In this document: piece after piece, positions 25,569-34,818 of the stretch
Layout of the letters: each line of letters starts with the position of its first letter
How positions within the stretch are numbered: position 1 is the first letter of the stretch
NCBI RefSeq assembly: GCF_001295975.1
Contig: NZ_LJHU01000040.1
Coordinates: 1-56,124 of the forward strand
Origin: Brevundimonas sp. AAP58
GTDB taxonomy: Bacteria; Pseudomonadota; Alphaproteobacteria; Caulobacterales; Caulobacteraceae
Reading direction: 5' to 3'
Length of the DNA stretch: 56,124 nucleotides
Translations under genes and position numbers: made by a program
Notes under the pieces: model-generated
Database searches by the model: none
The model's input: only the letters and a program-made list of their open reading frames with translations
What the model was told of the DNA's origin: nothing

Positions 25569-26329
25569 TGCGCGACGTGCCGGCTGTCCTGGCCGGATTG
25601 GCACCGATCCCAGACGCCGACTTTTCGGAGTTCGGCCCTGTCGAGATCACGGACCTGCCGCGGATACAGCAGCTGACCGGGGCCTTCCTGGGCCGGAACT
25701 GGGTGACCATCCCACACGTCACGCATCACGACGAAGTGGATGTGACCGACACAGAACGCCGTCGCCACGCCTGGAACACAGACCATGCCGACACCAAGAT
25801 CACGCCCGTGGCCCTGCTGGTGCTCGCCCTGGCGCGCGCGCTGCGAGACAATCCGAAGTTCAACGCCTCGCTCGGGGCCGACGGAAAGTCCCTCGTCCAG
25901 AAGGCCTATGTGAATATCGGCGTCGCGGTCGATACGCCCAAGGGCCTGATGGTGCCGGTCCTTCGCGGCGTCGACGACAAGACGCTGACCGGGATCGCCC
26001 GCGAACTGGCGGCGCTCGCCGAGAAGGCGCGCGGCAAGGGCCTTTCCATGGCCGAGATGTCGGGGGGCTGCATCACCCTGTCGTCCCTGGGGCACATCGG
26101 CGGCACGGCCTTCACGCCGATCATCAATGCGCCCGAGGTCGCGGTTCTCGGGGCGGTGGCGATCCAGATCCGCCCCGCGCCCGATGCTGACGGCGCCGTC
26201 GTCTGGCGAAAAATGCTGCCCCTGTCTCTCAGCTACGACCACCGTGTCATCAATGGAGCGGACGCGGCGCGCTTTGTGAAATCCGTCGGCGCGGCACTGG
26301 CGGATCCGACACTGTTCGAACAGGCCTAA
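25568..26329 (+). CDS. 2-oxoacid dehydrogenase E2 acyltransferase core without lipoyl domain
   Basis: A 253-residue chloramphenicol-acetyltransferase-fold E2 catalytic domain. A short peripheral-binding-like start is followed by the core, ending with SYDHRVINGADAARF; the catalytic histidine is H225. The usual HxxxDG reads HxxxNG (N229), a change also known in some proteobacterial E2 proteins. It lacks its own lipoyl domain, which is supplied by the gene directly before it. Transfer of an acyl group from lipoyl to CoA is the expected reaction; the acyl chain is unknown. It precedes an acyl-CoA synthetase by 10 bases. Confidence 0.86.
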   Translation: MRDVPAVLAGLAPIPDADFSEFGPVEITDLPRIQQLTGAFLGRNWVTIPHVTHHDEVDVTDTERRRHAWNTDHADTKITPVALLVLALARALRDNPKFNASLGADGKSLVQKAYVNIGVAVDTPKGLMVPVLRGVDDKTLTGIARELAALAEKARGKGLSMAEMSGGCITLSSLGHIGGTAFTPIINAPEVAVLGAVAIQIRPAPDADGAVVWRKMLPLSLSYDHRVINGADAARFVKSVGAALADPTLFEQA

Positions 26330-26339
26330 GGGGGACCAG

Positions 26340-27914
26340 ATGCAGGTCGCGCGCTCTTCGGGAGGACCGCTGAACACGGAACGGCTTTTGCTCCCTGGCG
26401 ACTACCCTCGCCGCTTCGCCGATGAGACGCCTGAGGCCGTCGCCATCCTTTGCGGCGAACGGCGCTGGACCTATGGCGCGCTCGACAGGGCCGCCGACGC
26501 CTTCGTGTCGCTGCTCGACGCGCACGGGATCGGCCCTGGGGACCGGGTGGCCTATCACGGCAAGAACAACGACCTCTATTTCGCGGTCCTGTTCGGAGCG
26601 ATGCGGGCCGGGATCGTTCTGGTGCCGGTCAACTGGCGCAACACGGCGTCCGAAACGCGGTTCGTGCTCGAAGACAGCGCCGCCAGACTGGTGCTGGTCG
26701 ATGACGAGTTTCTTCCCGTCGTGACCGAGGCGATCGGGGACGGCATTGCCGTCATGCGCGTCGACGGCGAGGGCGAGACCCTGCGTGCCCGCCTGGCTGC
26801 GGCGACCGGCGCGCCCCGACGTCCCATGGATGGAGAGGCCCCGGCCCTGCAGCTCTATACGAGTGGGACCACCGGACGCCCCAAGGGAGTGATCACCACT
26901 CAGCTGGGCCTTGCGGCCCAGCGGCAGGCGGAGTTCGCGAGCGGGCATTTCGAAGACTGGCGTGGCGACGAGATCCTCTTTTCGCCTCTGCCCAATTTTC
27001 ACATCGGGGGCATGTCCTGGGCGCTGACCGCCTTCGTGCGCGGGCTGCCTCTGATCATCACCGCCAATCCCGCACCACCGGCGATCCTCGACGCCATCAT
27101 CCAGAACGGCGTCACCCGCGCCTTCATGGTCCCCATGCTGGTGCGTGCCCTGATCGGCGAGATGCAGTCGCGAGGTCTGGAGACCTCGACCCTGCGGGCC
27201 ATCCATTACGGCGCGGCCGCCATGGACCCGCAGTTGCTCGATCGTTCGGTCGACACCCTGGGATGCCGCTTCCTGCAGTACTACGGCATGACCGAGGTCA
27301 GCGGCAGCGTCACGGTGCTCGGACCCGATTTCCATGACACCGGCCGGCCTCACCTGCTGCGATCCGTCGGGCGTCCCCTGCCCGGCTTCACGATCGAGAT
27401 CCGGGGACCGGAGACGGAGCCCGTCGCGATCGGCACACCTGGGGAAATCTGGATCCGGGGGCCGAGCGTCACGCAGGAATACTGGGGCAGACCCGAAGCC
27501 ACCGCCGAGGCTCTGATCGACGGCTGGTACCGGTCTGGTGACGGTGGGCGCCTCGACGAGGAAGGCTTCCTCTACCTGACCGACCGCATCAAGGACATGA
27601 TCGTGTCAGGCGGCGAGAACGTCTATCCGGCCGAGGTCGAGGCTGCGCTGCGCGAACACCCCGCCGTCAGCGACTGCGCCGTCTTCGGTCTGCCCCATCC
27701 GACCTGGGGAGAAGGCGTGACGGCTGCCGTGGAGCTGCGACCGGATCAGACCGTGACGGCCGAAGATCTGATCGCCTTCGCCCGCACCTCGCTCGCGGCC
27801 TACAAGATTCCACGTCGGATAGAGTTCGGCGAGGTCCTGCCGCGTACGGCGTCCGGCAAGGTCCAGCGGGGTGCATTGCGCGCGCGCTTCACCGATGTGG
27901 CCCCGACCCCGTGA
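26340..27914 (+). CDS. Acyl-CoA synthetase (AMP-binding enzyme)
   Basis: A 524-residue class I adenylate-forming ligase. Motifs in order: LYTSGTTGRPKGV (about residue 172, the phosphate-binding loop), YYGMTEVSG (about 318), YRSGDGGRLDEEGFLYLTDR (about 398) and the C-terminal PRTASGKVQR with the adenylation lysine. It should activate a carboxylic acid with ATP and CoA and so start CoA-dependent breakdown. A good ribosome binding site (AAGGGGGA) precedes the ATG. Its stop overlaps the next gene's GTG start by four bases. The substrate cannot be named. Confidence 0.9.
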   Translation: MQVARSSGGPLNTERLLLPGDYPRRFADETPEAVAILCGERRWTYGALDRAADAFVSLLDAHGIGPGDRVAYHGKNNDLYFAVLFGAMRAGIVLVPVNWRNTASETRFVLEDSAARLVLVDDEFLPVVTEAIGDGIAVMRVDGEGETLRARLAAATGAPRRPMDGEAPALQLYTSGTTGRPKGVITTQLGLAAQRQAEFASGHFEDWRGDEILFSPLPNFHIGGMSWALTAFVRGLPLIITANPAPPAILDAIIQNGVTRAFMVPMLVRALIGEMQSRGLETSTLRAIHYGAAAMDPQLLDRSVDTLGCRFLQYYGMTEVSGSVTVLGPDFHDTGRPHLLRSVGRPLPGFTIEIRGPETEPVAIGTPGEIWIRGPSVTQEYWGRPEATAEALIDGWYRSGDGGRLDEEGFLYLTDRIKDMIVSGGENVYPAEVEAALREHPAVSDCAVFGLPHPTWGEGVTAAVELRPDQTVTAEDLIAFARTSLAAYKIPRRIEFGEVLPRTASGKVQRGALRARFTDVAPTP

Positions 27915-30175
27915 GCTTTGCCCGCACCGACACCCAGACGATGCTGGCCGAGATGGCGGATCGCCTGCTGGCCGAACACAATCCGTTCGAGACGCGCCGA
28001 CACCGGCTATCAGGCGAGACGCCGGACAGACTGGCGCTGTGGCCCGTGCTCGCCGAGCAGGGCGTGCTTGGAGCCCCCTTCACCGAGGCCGCCGGGGGGT
28101 TCGGCGGGACGATGCGCGATCTGGCGGCGGTGATGGAGCCGATCGGGCGGCACCTGGTCGTCGAGCCCTATCTCGCGGGGGCGGTCGCGGGCGGTCTCAT
28201 GCAGGCCGATGGACGCGACATCGGGCCGCTCATCTCCGGGGAGCGGGTGGCGGTCTTCGCCCATGACGAAGGTCTGGATCCCTTCGCGCCTCGTCGGACC
28301 CGGGCCTCAGCCGCCCCCGAAGGCTGGCGGCTGAGCGGCGAGAAGCGCGCGGTGCGCCATGGCGACCTCGCGGATGTCCTGATCGTCAGCGCCGACGTCG
28401 ATGGCGTGGCGGGCTGCTTCCAGGTCGATCCAGGCGCAGCGGGCGTGTCATCGGCCGCGATGCGGCTGATGGACGGATCATCGGCGATCACGCTGACCCT
28501 GACCGATGCGCCCGCACAACGCCTGGACGTTGCCCCCGAGGCCCTGGATCACGCCCTCGCCCGCCTCTCGATCGGGCTCGCGGCGGAGGCCGTGGCCATC
28601 TGCGAGACGCTTTGCGCGAAGACCTTCGCCTACCTCGGCACCCGCAAGCAGTTCGGCGTGCCGCTCGCCAGCTTCCAGGCGCTTCAGCACCGTGCAGCGG
28701 ACATGATGGCGGCGGCGGAAGCGGCCCGCGTCCTGACCGATCGCGCCATCGCGGCGCTCGATACGGGTGGCGGGATGGCCCTGGCCAGCGCGGCCAAGGC
28801 CCTCGCTGATGACGCCGGACGCAGGATCGGACATGAGGCTGTCCAGATGCACGGTGGCATGGGGGTCTCAGACGAGCTCGACGTCAGCCACTACATGCGA
28901 CGGCTGGCCACGATCCGAGCGACCCACGGTGGCGCTGCGCAGCATCGGGCCCGGTTCGCCGCCACCGGTGGCGCCGACGCCGTCGCCGAAGACGACGGCG
29001 ATCTGGGGGCGTTCCGGGAGAGCGTGCGGGCGTTCGTGCGGGACCATCTGCCTGACGACATCGCCGCCAAGGGGCGTGCCGGTCTTGAATTCGACAAGGC
29101 GGATTTCGTTCGATGGCAGAAGATCCTGCGCGACCACGACTGGTTCGCCGCCGCATGGCCGCGGGAGCATGGTGGCGCGGATTGGGATCTGGAACAGCAG
29201 CTGGCCTTCATCCAGGAGGCCGGCCGTGCGGGGGCGCCGCTCATCATCCCCTACGGCGTCAATATGGTCGGACCGGTGCTCTTCACCTTCGGCACCGAGG
29301 CCCAGCAGGCCGAACACCTCCCCGGGATTCTCTCCAGCGACGTCTGGTGGTGCCAGGGCTATTCGGAACCCAACGCCGGCTCGGACCTGGCGTCGCTGAA
29401 GACGACCGCCGTGCTGGACGGTGACCACTACCTCGTCAACGGCACCAAGATGTGGACGACGGAAGCGCACTGGGCCGATTGGATGCACTGCCTCGTCCGG
29501 ACGGACCGGGAGGGCAAACCCCAGGCGGGCATCTCCTTCCTGCTGATCGACATGAATACGCCCGGGATCGAGGTCCGACCCATTGTGACGATCGACGGCC
29601 AGCACCACACCAACCAGGTCTTTCTGGACAATGTCCGTGTGCCTGTCGGCAACCTTGTCGGAAGCGAAGGCCAGGGCTGGACGATCGCCAAGTTCCTGCT
29701 CGCCAACGAACGGGTCGCGATCGCCGATACCGGACCCAAGCTCAAGCTCCTGTCCGACATCAAAGCTCTGCTTCGGACGGTTCAGCAGACGGAGGCAGGC
29801 TCGGTCGCGGTCGAGCTTCTGGCTGACCGGCTCGCCGAGGCCGAAATTCACCTGGCCGCTCTTTGCGCCATGGAGCAGGACTATGTGCGCGCCTGGGCGG
29901 GCGGGGCCAGCAGGGATGGGCCGCAGGCCTCGATCCTCAAGATCTGCGGCACCGAGATCCTGCAGGCCCTGACGGAAATCGCGCTCGAGATCGACGGGCC
30001 CCTGGGCGCTGTGCATGATCCCGCAGACCTGCACCGCCCGTCAGCCGCCCCTCTGACAGTGGCTCAACGGGCCAGTGCCATGGCGCACCAGTATCTCTAC
30101 GGACGCTGCTGGTCGATCTTTGGTGGCACCAACGAGATCCAGCGCGGCATCATCGCCCGCGCCATCCTGGGTTAA
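27911..30175 (+). CDS. Fused double acyl-CoA dehydrogenase
   Basis: A 754-residue protein that contains two acyl-CoA dehydrogenase domains in one chain, about twice the usual 380-400. The first (residues 1-360) ends with GHEAVQMHGGMGVSDELDVS. The second (about 370-754) has WCQGYSEPNAGSDLASLKTT and ends with FGGTNEIQRGIIARAIL. Heteromeric alpha2beta2 dehydrogenases of steroid side-chain degradation (FadE/ChsE pairs) use two different small subunits; this looks like a covalent version. Flavin and the catalytic base may each be kept in only one half. It starts with GTG overlapping the ligase stop and ends in a four-base convergent overlap (TTAA) with the membrane protein gene. Confidence 0.87.
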   Translation: MSFARTDTQTMLAEMADRLLAEHNPFETRRHRLSGETPDRLALWPVLAEQGVLGAPFTEAAGGFGGTMRDLAAVMEPIGRHLVVEPYLAGAVAGGLMQADGRDIGPLISGERVAVFAHDEGLDPFAPRRTRASAAPEGWRLSGEKRAVRHGDLADVLIVSADVDGVAGCFQVDPGAAGVSSAAMRLMDGSSAITLTLTDAPAQRLDVAPEALDHALARLSIGLAAEAVAICETLCAKTFAYLGTRKQFGVPLASFQALQHRAADMMAAAEAARVLTDRAIAALDTGGGMALASAAKALADDAGRRIGHEAVQMHGGMGVSDELDVSHYMRRLATIRATHGGAAQHRARFAATGGADAVAEDDGDLGAFRESVRAFVRDHLPDDIAAKGRAGLEFDKADFVRWQKILRDHDWFAAAWPREHGGADWDLEQQLAFIQEAGRAGAPLIIPYGVNMVGPVLFTFGTEAQQAEHLPGILSSDVWWCQGYSEPNAGSDLASLKTTAVLDGDHYLVNGTKMWTTEAHWADWMHCLVRTDREGKPQAGISFLLIDMNTPGIEVRPIVTIDGQHHTNQVFLDNVRVPVGNLVGSEGQGWTIAKFLLANERVAIADTGPKLKLLSDIKALLRTVQQTEAGSVAVELLADRLAEAEIHLAALCAMEQDYVRAWAGGASRDGPQASILKICGTEILQALTEIALEIDGPLGAVHDPADLHRPSAAPLTVAQRASAMAHQYLYGRCWSIFGGTNEIQRGIIARAILG

Positions 30176-30948
30176 TCCCGCGCCGGCGTCTCCGGGAGCC
30201 GTTCCTCGCGGGCGATCATGCGCAGCATGACCCAGGACATCACCAGCATCCAGATGAAGAAGTCGAGCGCCACCAGCCAGAAGGCGAGCGCGCCATGGTA
30301 GGCGAAGGGTCCCGTCTTGAAGAAGCCCATCAGGCTGGCCGGGGCCATGCCGAGCGCGGCGTAGATGTTGTAGTAGGCGACCCACCGCGGAAAGGTCGGC
30401 TGCGGATTGACGTCACGCAGGATCGCCACGGCGATGACGATCATCCAGATGCCGAACGGCGGCCAGGTGTAGAGAAAGAGAAAGAAGCCGAGGTCGTTGA
30501 AGGCCTGGACGATAAGCGGCGATTCAGCCCGAAAGGCCATCACCGTCCAACTGACCGCAATCGTGGCGATGACCCCGGCGCCGCCTCCGACATTGACGAT
30601 CGAAGCGATCGTCAGCACCGGTGCTCGCTCCATGCGACGGATGTAGATGATGATCGGGGTCACCCAGAGTGCCCAGAAGGACCAGAAGAAGGTGACCAGG
30701 GCACAACCGGCCAGGATCGCGACCTGTCGCGACTGGACAAAGGCGAGCATCGCGTCGGCGCTGAGCGAGGCGGTCGGCGGCGGCACATAGCCCATGAGGG
30801 CGCCGAACCCGATGGCGGTCATGGCGACGAGGACCACGCCCGACCAGACGCAGATCCGCATCACGAACGGATCGAACGGTTGAGGACGGAGCGATGGGCG
30901 TTCCTGCGAAACCCCCGCCGCTGTCGCCCTGGCCACACCTTCGGTCAT
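30172..30948 (-). CDS. Polytopic membrane protein, paralogue 1 of 3
   Basis: A 258-residue membrane protein with about six hydrophobic segments. It shares a clear pattern with the proteins at 50890 and 52578: FPRWVAYYNIYAALGMAP, then FFKTGPFAYHGALAFW, and an early PPPTASLSADAM. No named family comes to mind. It is the last gene of the reverse operon; its ATG overlaps the phosphatase stop (ATGA). The shared FPRW-YY-W and TGPFA-G motifs lie in or next to membrane segments and lack obvious metal or haem ligands beyond scattered histidines. A role as transporter or as a membrane partner for redox enzymes is possible but not shown. Confidence 0.75.
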   Translation of the reverse strand: MTEGVARATAAGVSQERPSLRPQPFDPFVMRICVWSGVVLVAMTAIGFGALMGYVPPPTASLSADAMLAFVQSRQVAILAGCALVTFFWSFWALWVTPIIIYIRRMERAPVLTIASIVNVGGGAGVIATIAVSWTVMAFRAESPLIVQAFNDLGFFLFLYTWPPFGIWMIVIAVAILRDVNPQPTFPRWVAYYNIYAALGMAPASLMGFFKTGPFAYHGALAFWLVALDFFIWMLVMSWVMLRMIAREERLPETPARD

Positions 30949-31724
30949 GCTGTACTCCCGGGCTCAAGCAGCCGCTCACGGATTGCGTCCAGGTCGGCAA
31001 CGGTCAGCGCGAGGCGGTCCAGAACGTAGCCGTCCACCGAGCCGAACCGACCCTCCACGGCCTCGAACAAGGCCTGAAGATAGGCGCTCTCGACGCCCAG
31101 CACCGGAGCCAGCACCCCCTCGTCGATGTCGGCCAGGCCCGCGACCGCAAGGGCCGCGCGGGCATCGATCAGGATCCGCTCCAGCGCGTGCTGCGAATGC
31201 AGATAGTCGGCTTCGACGTCTTTCCTGTCCACGCCGAGCAGGGTGAGGATCAGCGCGGCGACGACCCCTGTCCGGTCCTTGCCCGCGGCGCAGTGAAAGA
31301 GGATCGGCACCCTGCCCTGCGCGATCTGCCGCAACAGCGTCGAGATCGACTCGGCCTGTTCTTCGATCAGATCCGCATAGGTCTTCGACATCCTGCCCCG
31401 GATCTCGTGCGCGGTCGCGCCCGGCTCTCGCAGAGCCCGGATCAGATCCGCCTCGCTGTTGTCGTAGTCGCGGGCCCAGGTTTCGACCGGCAGCAGAGAG
31501 GGCCGATGAAGGCGCTCTCGCGTCGACCGCAGATCGACGACCAGCTTCAGGTCCAGCGCCCTCAAGGTCGCGATTTCGGTTTCGGTCAGGCTCGAGAGGG
31601 CCGCCGATCGGAAGAGCTGGCCCCTTCGAACCACCTGTCCTTCGCGCGCGGGGAGGCCGCCGAGGTCACGAAGATTGAAGCCGCCTTCAAGGACGACGAT
31701 CCGTGGGTCGAAGGATGCGGTCAC
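30945..31724 (-). CDS. Tyrosine-protein phosphatase-like protein
   Basis: A 259-residue dual-specificity-like phosphatase. The catalytic loop is HCAAGKDRTG, with nucleophile C145 and R151; the N-terminal FNLRDLGGLPAREG and RGQLFRSAAL are typical of the bacterial Tyr/Ser phosphatase and MptpB group. It should remove phosphate from protein or lipid substrates. Its place inside a catabolic operon is unusual; the APH-like kinase encoded at 47.0 kb is a possible counterpart if the pathway uses phosphorylated intermediates. It starts with GTG overlapping the MaoC stop, and its own stop overlaps the next gene. Confidence 0.86.
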   Translation of the reverse strand: MTASFDPRIVVLEGGFNLRDLGGLPAREGQVVRRGQLFRSAALSSLTETEIATLRALDLKLVVDLRSTRERLHRPSLLPVETWARDYDNSEADLIRALREPGATAHEIRGRMSKTYADLIEEQAESISTLLRQIAQGRVPILFHCAAGKDRTGVVAALILTLLGVDRKDVEADYLHSQHALERILIDARAALAVAGLADIDEGVLAPVLGVESAYLQALFEAVEGRFGSVDGYVLDRLALTVADLDAIRERLLEPGSTA

Positions 31725-32575
31725 GTAACGCTCGCCGAACAGCGATCCAGCACCGTCTCGTCGCGCTCCACGGCCACCGCCCGGAACCGCAGCACGCCTT
31801 CTCCCTCTTCGAAGACATCGACGCGGATGGTCTCGCCTGGCAGGACGGGCCGCGAGAAGCGGGTGAACATCGACTTCAGGCGCGTCGGTTCATTGTCGCA
31901 GTAGGCCGCCAGCAAGGCGCGGCAGGCGATCCCGTTGGTGCAGAGGCCATGCAGGATGGGTGCTGGAAAGCCCGCCCTCAGCGCGAGAGCCGGGTCCGCG
32001 TGCAGTGGGTTCCAGTCGCCGGACAGACGGTAGATCAAAGCCTGCCTGGGCAGGGTCGGGATTTCAATCGAACGGTCCGGCTTCCGATCAGGCAGAGCCA
32101 GCGCCGCGGCCGGCGCATCCCCGAAACCGCCCTCGCCGCCATTGCCGCGCAGGAACAGGGTCGATCGCACCGTCGCGACATGGGTCCCGGTTTCGGCGTC
32201 GAAAAGCGCCTTGTCCTGATGCAGGAGGGCTCCCCTCTCCTCCCCCTTGTCCTCGACGGCTCGGACCCGGTACTCGCCTCTCAGCGCGCCTGTCGACGGC
32301 AGAGGGGCGTGGATGACGAAATCCTGTTCGGCATGCAGGATCTTGACCCAGTCGATCCCGTAAACCGGATCCTGAGCCCAGAACCCGGGGTGGCAGAGCA
32401 GATTGACGTAGGAGGGCACGATCTTCAGGTCGGCCTCGTAGACGAAGGGCAGTTCCGCGGCATCGAGAGGATCGGCCCCATAGCCTAGTCCCAGGGCATA
32501 GAGGATGGTCTCGCGCTTGCCATAGCTCTGCAGGATCGGATCGATCCGCATGGCCCGGATGGCTTCAACGTCCAT
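31721..32575 (-). CDS. MaoC-type (R)-specific enoyl-CoA hydratase 2
   Basis: A 284-residue double hot-dog protein like the hydratase 2 domain of multifunctional enzyme 2. The hydratase 2 motif is plain: YRLSGDWNPLHADPALALRA, followed by GFPAPILHGLC. The aspartate and histidine in GDWNPLH are the catalytic pair. It hydrates trans-2-enoyl-CoA to (3R)-hydroxyacyl-CoA, which suits bulky or branched substrates. The MFE-2-type SDR at 24.4 kb would oxidise its product. AGGGAAAAG before the ATG supports the start. Confidence 0.88.
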   Translation of the reverse strand: MDVEAIRAMRIDPILQSYGKRETILYALGLGYGADPLDAAELPFVYEADLKIVPSYVNLLCHPGFWAQDPVYGIDWVKILHAEQDFVIHAPLPSTGALRGEYRVRAVEDKGEERGALLHQDKALFDAETGTHVATVRSTLFLRGNGGEGGFGDAPAAALALPDRKPDRSIEIPTLPRQALIYRLSGDWNPLHADPALALRAGFPAPILHGLCTNGIACRALLAAYCDNEPTRLKSMFTRFSRPVLPGETIRVDVFEEGEGVLRFRAVAVERDETVLDRCSASVT

Positions 32576-32587
32576 GGCTTTTCCCTG

Positions 32588-33607
32588 TCAGTCCTGGCCG
32601 ATGAAGATCAGCTTCTTGCCGCTATTCTCGCCCGCGAAGAGGGACGCGAGCGCGCCCGTGATCCGGTCGAAACCGGCATCGATGTCTTCGTCGTAGGCGA
32701 GCGTGCCTGCCTCGATCATGTCCGACAGCGCCTCGATCGCTCCGTCGAAGCGGGCCACATGATCAAAGATGTAGAAGCCGCTCCACGTCAGCACGCGGGT
32801 CAGAACCTCGCGCTCGGCTCTCGGACCCTGGGGCGGCGGGGTCCAGCTCTCGGTCGCCGCCGTGCCGCACTGGATGATCCGGCCGTAGCGCGCCATGGCG
32901 CGAAGGGCATGGTCGGCGATCCAGCCGCCTGTGTTGTCGAAATAGGTCTGGAAACCCTCGGGGGCTTCGGCGGCGAGAACGCCCGCCAGCTCGGCGGTCT
33001 TGTAGTTGTGCGCGGCGTCGTAACCGTATCGGCGCATGCAGTTCTCGACCTTCTGGTCGCTGCCCGTGAGGCCGACGGCCCGTCCCCCCCGGGCCCTGAC
33101 GATCTGGCCCACCACACTGCCCACGGCGCCTGCGGCCGTCGACACCAGCACGGTCTGCCCCGCTTCGACGGGCGCCAGGTCCTCCAGCGCCAGCCAGGCG
33201 GTCACACCGGGCATTCCCAGAACCCCGGCATAGGTCGAGGCCCTCGCGCGAGGGCTGGCGATATGGCTCAGGAGATCGGCACGGGTCGCTACGGCGTAGT
33301 CCTGCCAACCGAGAAATCCGTAGACGAGATGCCCGGGCTCGAGACCCTCGCACCGGCTCTCCACCACGACCCCGATCGACAGGGCGCGCATCGGCGCGCC
33401 GATCGGCATGATCGAAGGACTGGCCGCCCACCCCCGCTGCACGGGGTCGGCGGAGAGATAGTGGTTGCGAACCAGAACCTGCCCATCGGCGATGGTCGGC
33501 ACCGGCTCGTGCACGATGGTGAAATCCTCGGCCTGGGGAATGCCGTCAGGACGCCGAATCAGCAGGACCCGACGATTGGCGTCCGGCAACGCATGATCGG
33601 GGATCAT
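32588..33607 (-). CDS. NADP-dependent medium-chain reductase (zinc-free MDR)
   Basis: A 339-residue zinc-independent MDR enzyme of the leukotriene B4 dehydrogenase/CurA group. Signs are NHYLSADPVQRGW near residue 50, GMPGVTAWLALEDL at about 130, and the nucleotide-binding VSTAAGAVGSVVGQIVRARG at about 155, then YFDNTGGW. These enzymes reduce alpha,beta-unsaturated carbonyls with NADPH. Its ATG overlaps the stop of the YciI-like gene (ATGA) and it ends 12 bases before the MaoC gene. Confidence 0.87.
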   Translation of the reverse strand: MIPDHALPDANRRVLLIRRPDGIPQAEDFTIVHEPVPTIADGQVLVRNHYLSADPVQRGWAASPSIMPIGAPMRALSIGVVVESRCEGLEPGHLVYGFLGWQDYAVATRADLLSHIASPRARASTYAGVLGMPGVTAWLALEDLAPVEAGQTVLVSTAAGAVGSVVGQIVRARGGRAVGLTGSDQKVENCMRRYGYDAAHNYKTAELAGVLAAEAPEGFQTYFDNTGGWIADHALRAMARYGRIIQCGTAATESWTPPPQGPRAEREVLTRVLTWSGFYIFDHVARFDGAIEALSDMIEAGTLAYDEDIDAGFDRITGALASLFAGENSGKKLIFIGQD

Positions 33608-33900
33608 TCGGTCGGCAGCCAGTCGCCGATCGCCGGGCGGACGGCCATGACCGTCACCTCGGCCTGGAAGACGCCGTGACGAGCGAATGGATCTTCAGCG
33701 AGCATCTGACGGGCTCGGGCCTCGTCCTGCGCCTCGACCAGCAGGGCGCTTCCGCGCGCTCGATCACCGTCCAGGATCGCTCCGGCGACCTTCACGACCC
33801 CGGGCTTGCTGTTCCAGTATTCGATATGCTCCTGTCGATGAGCGAGGCGGTCGTCGCCCGCCTCGGCCCGGTCTTCCGCCAGGATCAGAAAGTGCGGCAA
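33604..33900 (-). CDS. YciI-like protein
   Basis: A 98-residue ferredoxin-fold protein. The YciI/YCII features are the LPHFLILAEDR start, the R-EHIEYW helix, and DPFARHGVF, where the Asp-Pro-Phe is the family mark. Family members are small putative enzymes; a lactone isomerase-like activity is known only for distant relatives. I start at the TTG at 33900 because GGGAG lies eight bases upstream and the length then fits the family; upstream in-frame starts run through the operator. It leads the reverse operon and is transcribed away from the perfect palindrome at 33929-33948. Confidence 0.78.
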   Translation of the reverse strand: MPHFLILAEDRAEAGDDRLAHRQEHIEYWNSKPGVVKVAGAILDGDRARGSALLVEAQDEARARQMLAEDPFARHGVFQAEVTVMAVRPAIGDWLPTE

Positions 33901-33928
33901 GAGCGTCTCCCATATCCACACAGGCTTG

Positions 33929-33948
33929 TTGGTAAGCCGACTTACCAA
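33929..33948. promoter_or_regulatory. Perfect palindromic operator, box C
   Basis: TTGGTAAG-CCGA-CTTACCAA: two perfect 8-base arms around a 4-base centre, with the 14-bp box at 33932-33945. It lies between the divergent YciI-like and crotonase genes, 28 bases from one start and 12 from the other, so bound protein would block both. Confidence 0.75.
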
Positions 33949-33960
33949 TAAGGAGCCTGA

Positions 33961-34791
33961 ATGAAAAGCCGCCTTGGCCAGAAGGGGAAGAGTTTGGATC
34001 AGTCCCGCTATACCGCGCTGCGCTTCGACCGAACGGGACGCGTGCTCACCATCACGATCAATCTGCCGGAGCAGAGCAATGTGGTGACCCAGGTCCTGCA
34101 TGAGGAAATGTCACGGGTCTTCGACGACGCGGCCGACGACGCCGACAGCGACATCATCGTCCTGACCGGCGCGGGCTCAATCTTCTGCGCCGGCGGTGAC
34201 ATGAACTGGCTCGCCGACGAGTTGCGCGACGGCCTGGCCCCTTTCGTCACGGAGGCGCGCACGATGAAGAGGATCGTGCATGGCCTTCTGGACTGCCCCA
34301 AGCCGGTGATCGCCAAGGTCAACGGCGACGCCATGGGTTTCGGAGCGACGATCGCCCTGCTGTGCGATGTCGTGTTCGCCTGCGAGGAGGCGCGGTTCGC
34401 CGACCCGCACGTGAAGGTGGGACTGGTCGCCGGCGACGGCGGAGCCGTCATCTGGCCGCAGCTGATCGGGTTCGGAAAGGCGCGCCACTACCTGCTGACC
34501 GGCGATGCCATCGAAGCCCGCGAAGCGGAGCGCATGGGGCTGATCGCCTTTTCCGTCCCGCCGGAAGACCTCGACACTGCGGTGGCGTCCTACACAGACC
34601 GCCTGGCGCGCGGCGCCCAGACCGCGATCCGCTATACCAAGACGGTGACCAATCTCGCCCTCAAGCAGATGCTGGCTTCGGTCTTCGAAGCGGGCGTCGC
34701 CTATGAGGGCCTGTCGCGTCACACCGACGACTACCGCGAGGGCGTGACGGCGTTTCAGGAACGTCGGAGACCATCGTTCACGGGCCGATGA
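33961..34791 (+). CDS. Enoyl-CoA hydratase/isomerase (crotonase family)
   Basis: A 276-residue crotonase. The oxyanion-hole segments are FCAGGDMNWLADEL (about residue 76) and VNGDAMGFGATIALLCDVVFA (about 120); HVKVGLVAGDGGAVIWP holds the region of the second catalytic acid and suggests hydratase activity. AAGGAGCCTGA before the ATG is a strong ribosome binding site. The start is only 12 bases beyond the palindromic operator. It stands alone and ends 27 bases before the convergent MarR gene. Confidence 0.88.
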   Translation: MKSRLGQKGKSLDQSRYTALRFDRTGRVLTITINLPEQSNVVTQVLHEEMSRVFDDAADDADSDIIVLTGAGSIFCAGGDMNWLADELRDGLAPFVTEARTMKRIVHGLLDCPKPVIAKVNGDAMGFGATIALLCDVVFACEEARFADPHVKVGLVAGDGGAVIWPQLIGFGKARHYLLTGDAIEAREAERMGLIAFSVPPEDLDTAVASYTDRLARGAQTAIRYTKTVTNLALKQMLASVFEAGVAYEGLSRHTDDYREGVTAFQERRRPSFTGR

Positions 34792-34818
34792 TCGCAACGC
34801 AACGGCGCGGGCCTCAGG

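Noticed and set aside
25568..26329. E2 as inactive because HxxxDG reads HxxxNG
   Set aside because: Asn at this position is also known in working proteobacterial E2 enzymes and the catalytic histidine is present.
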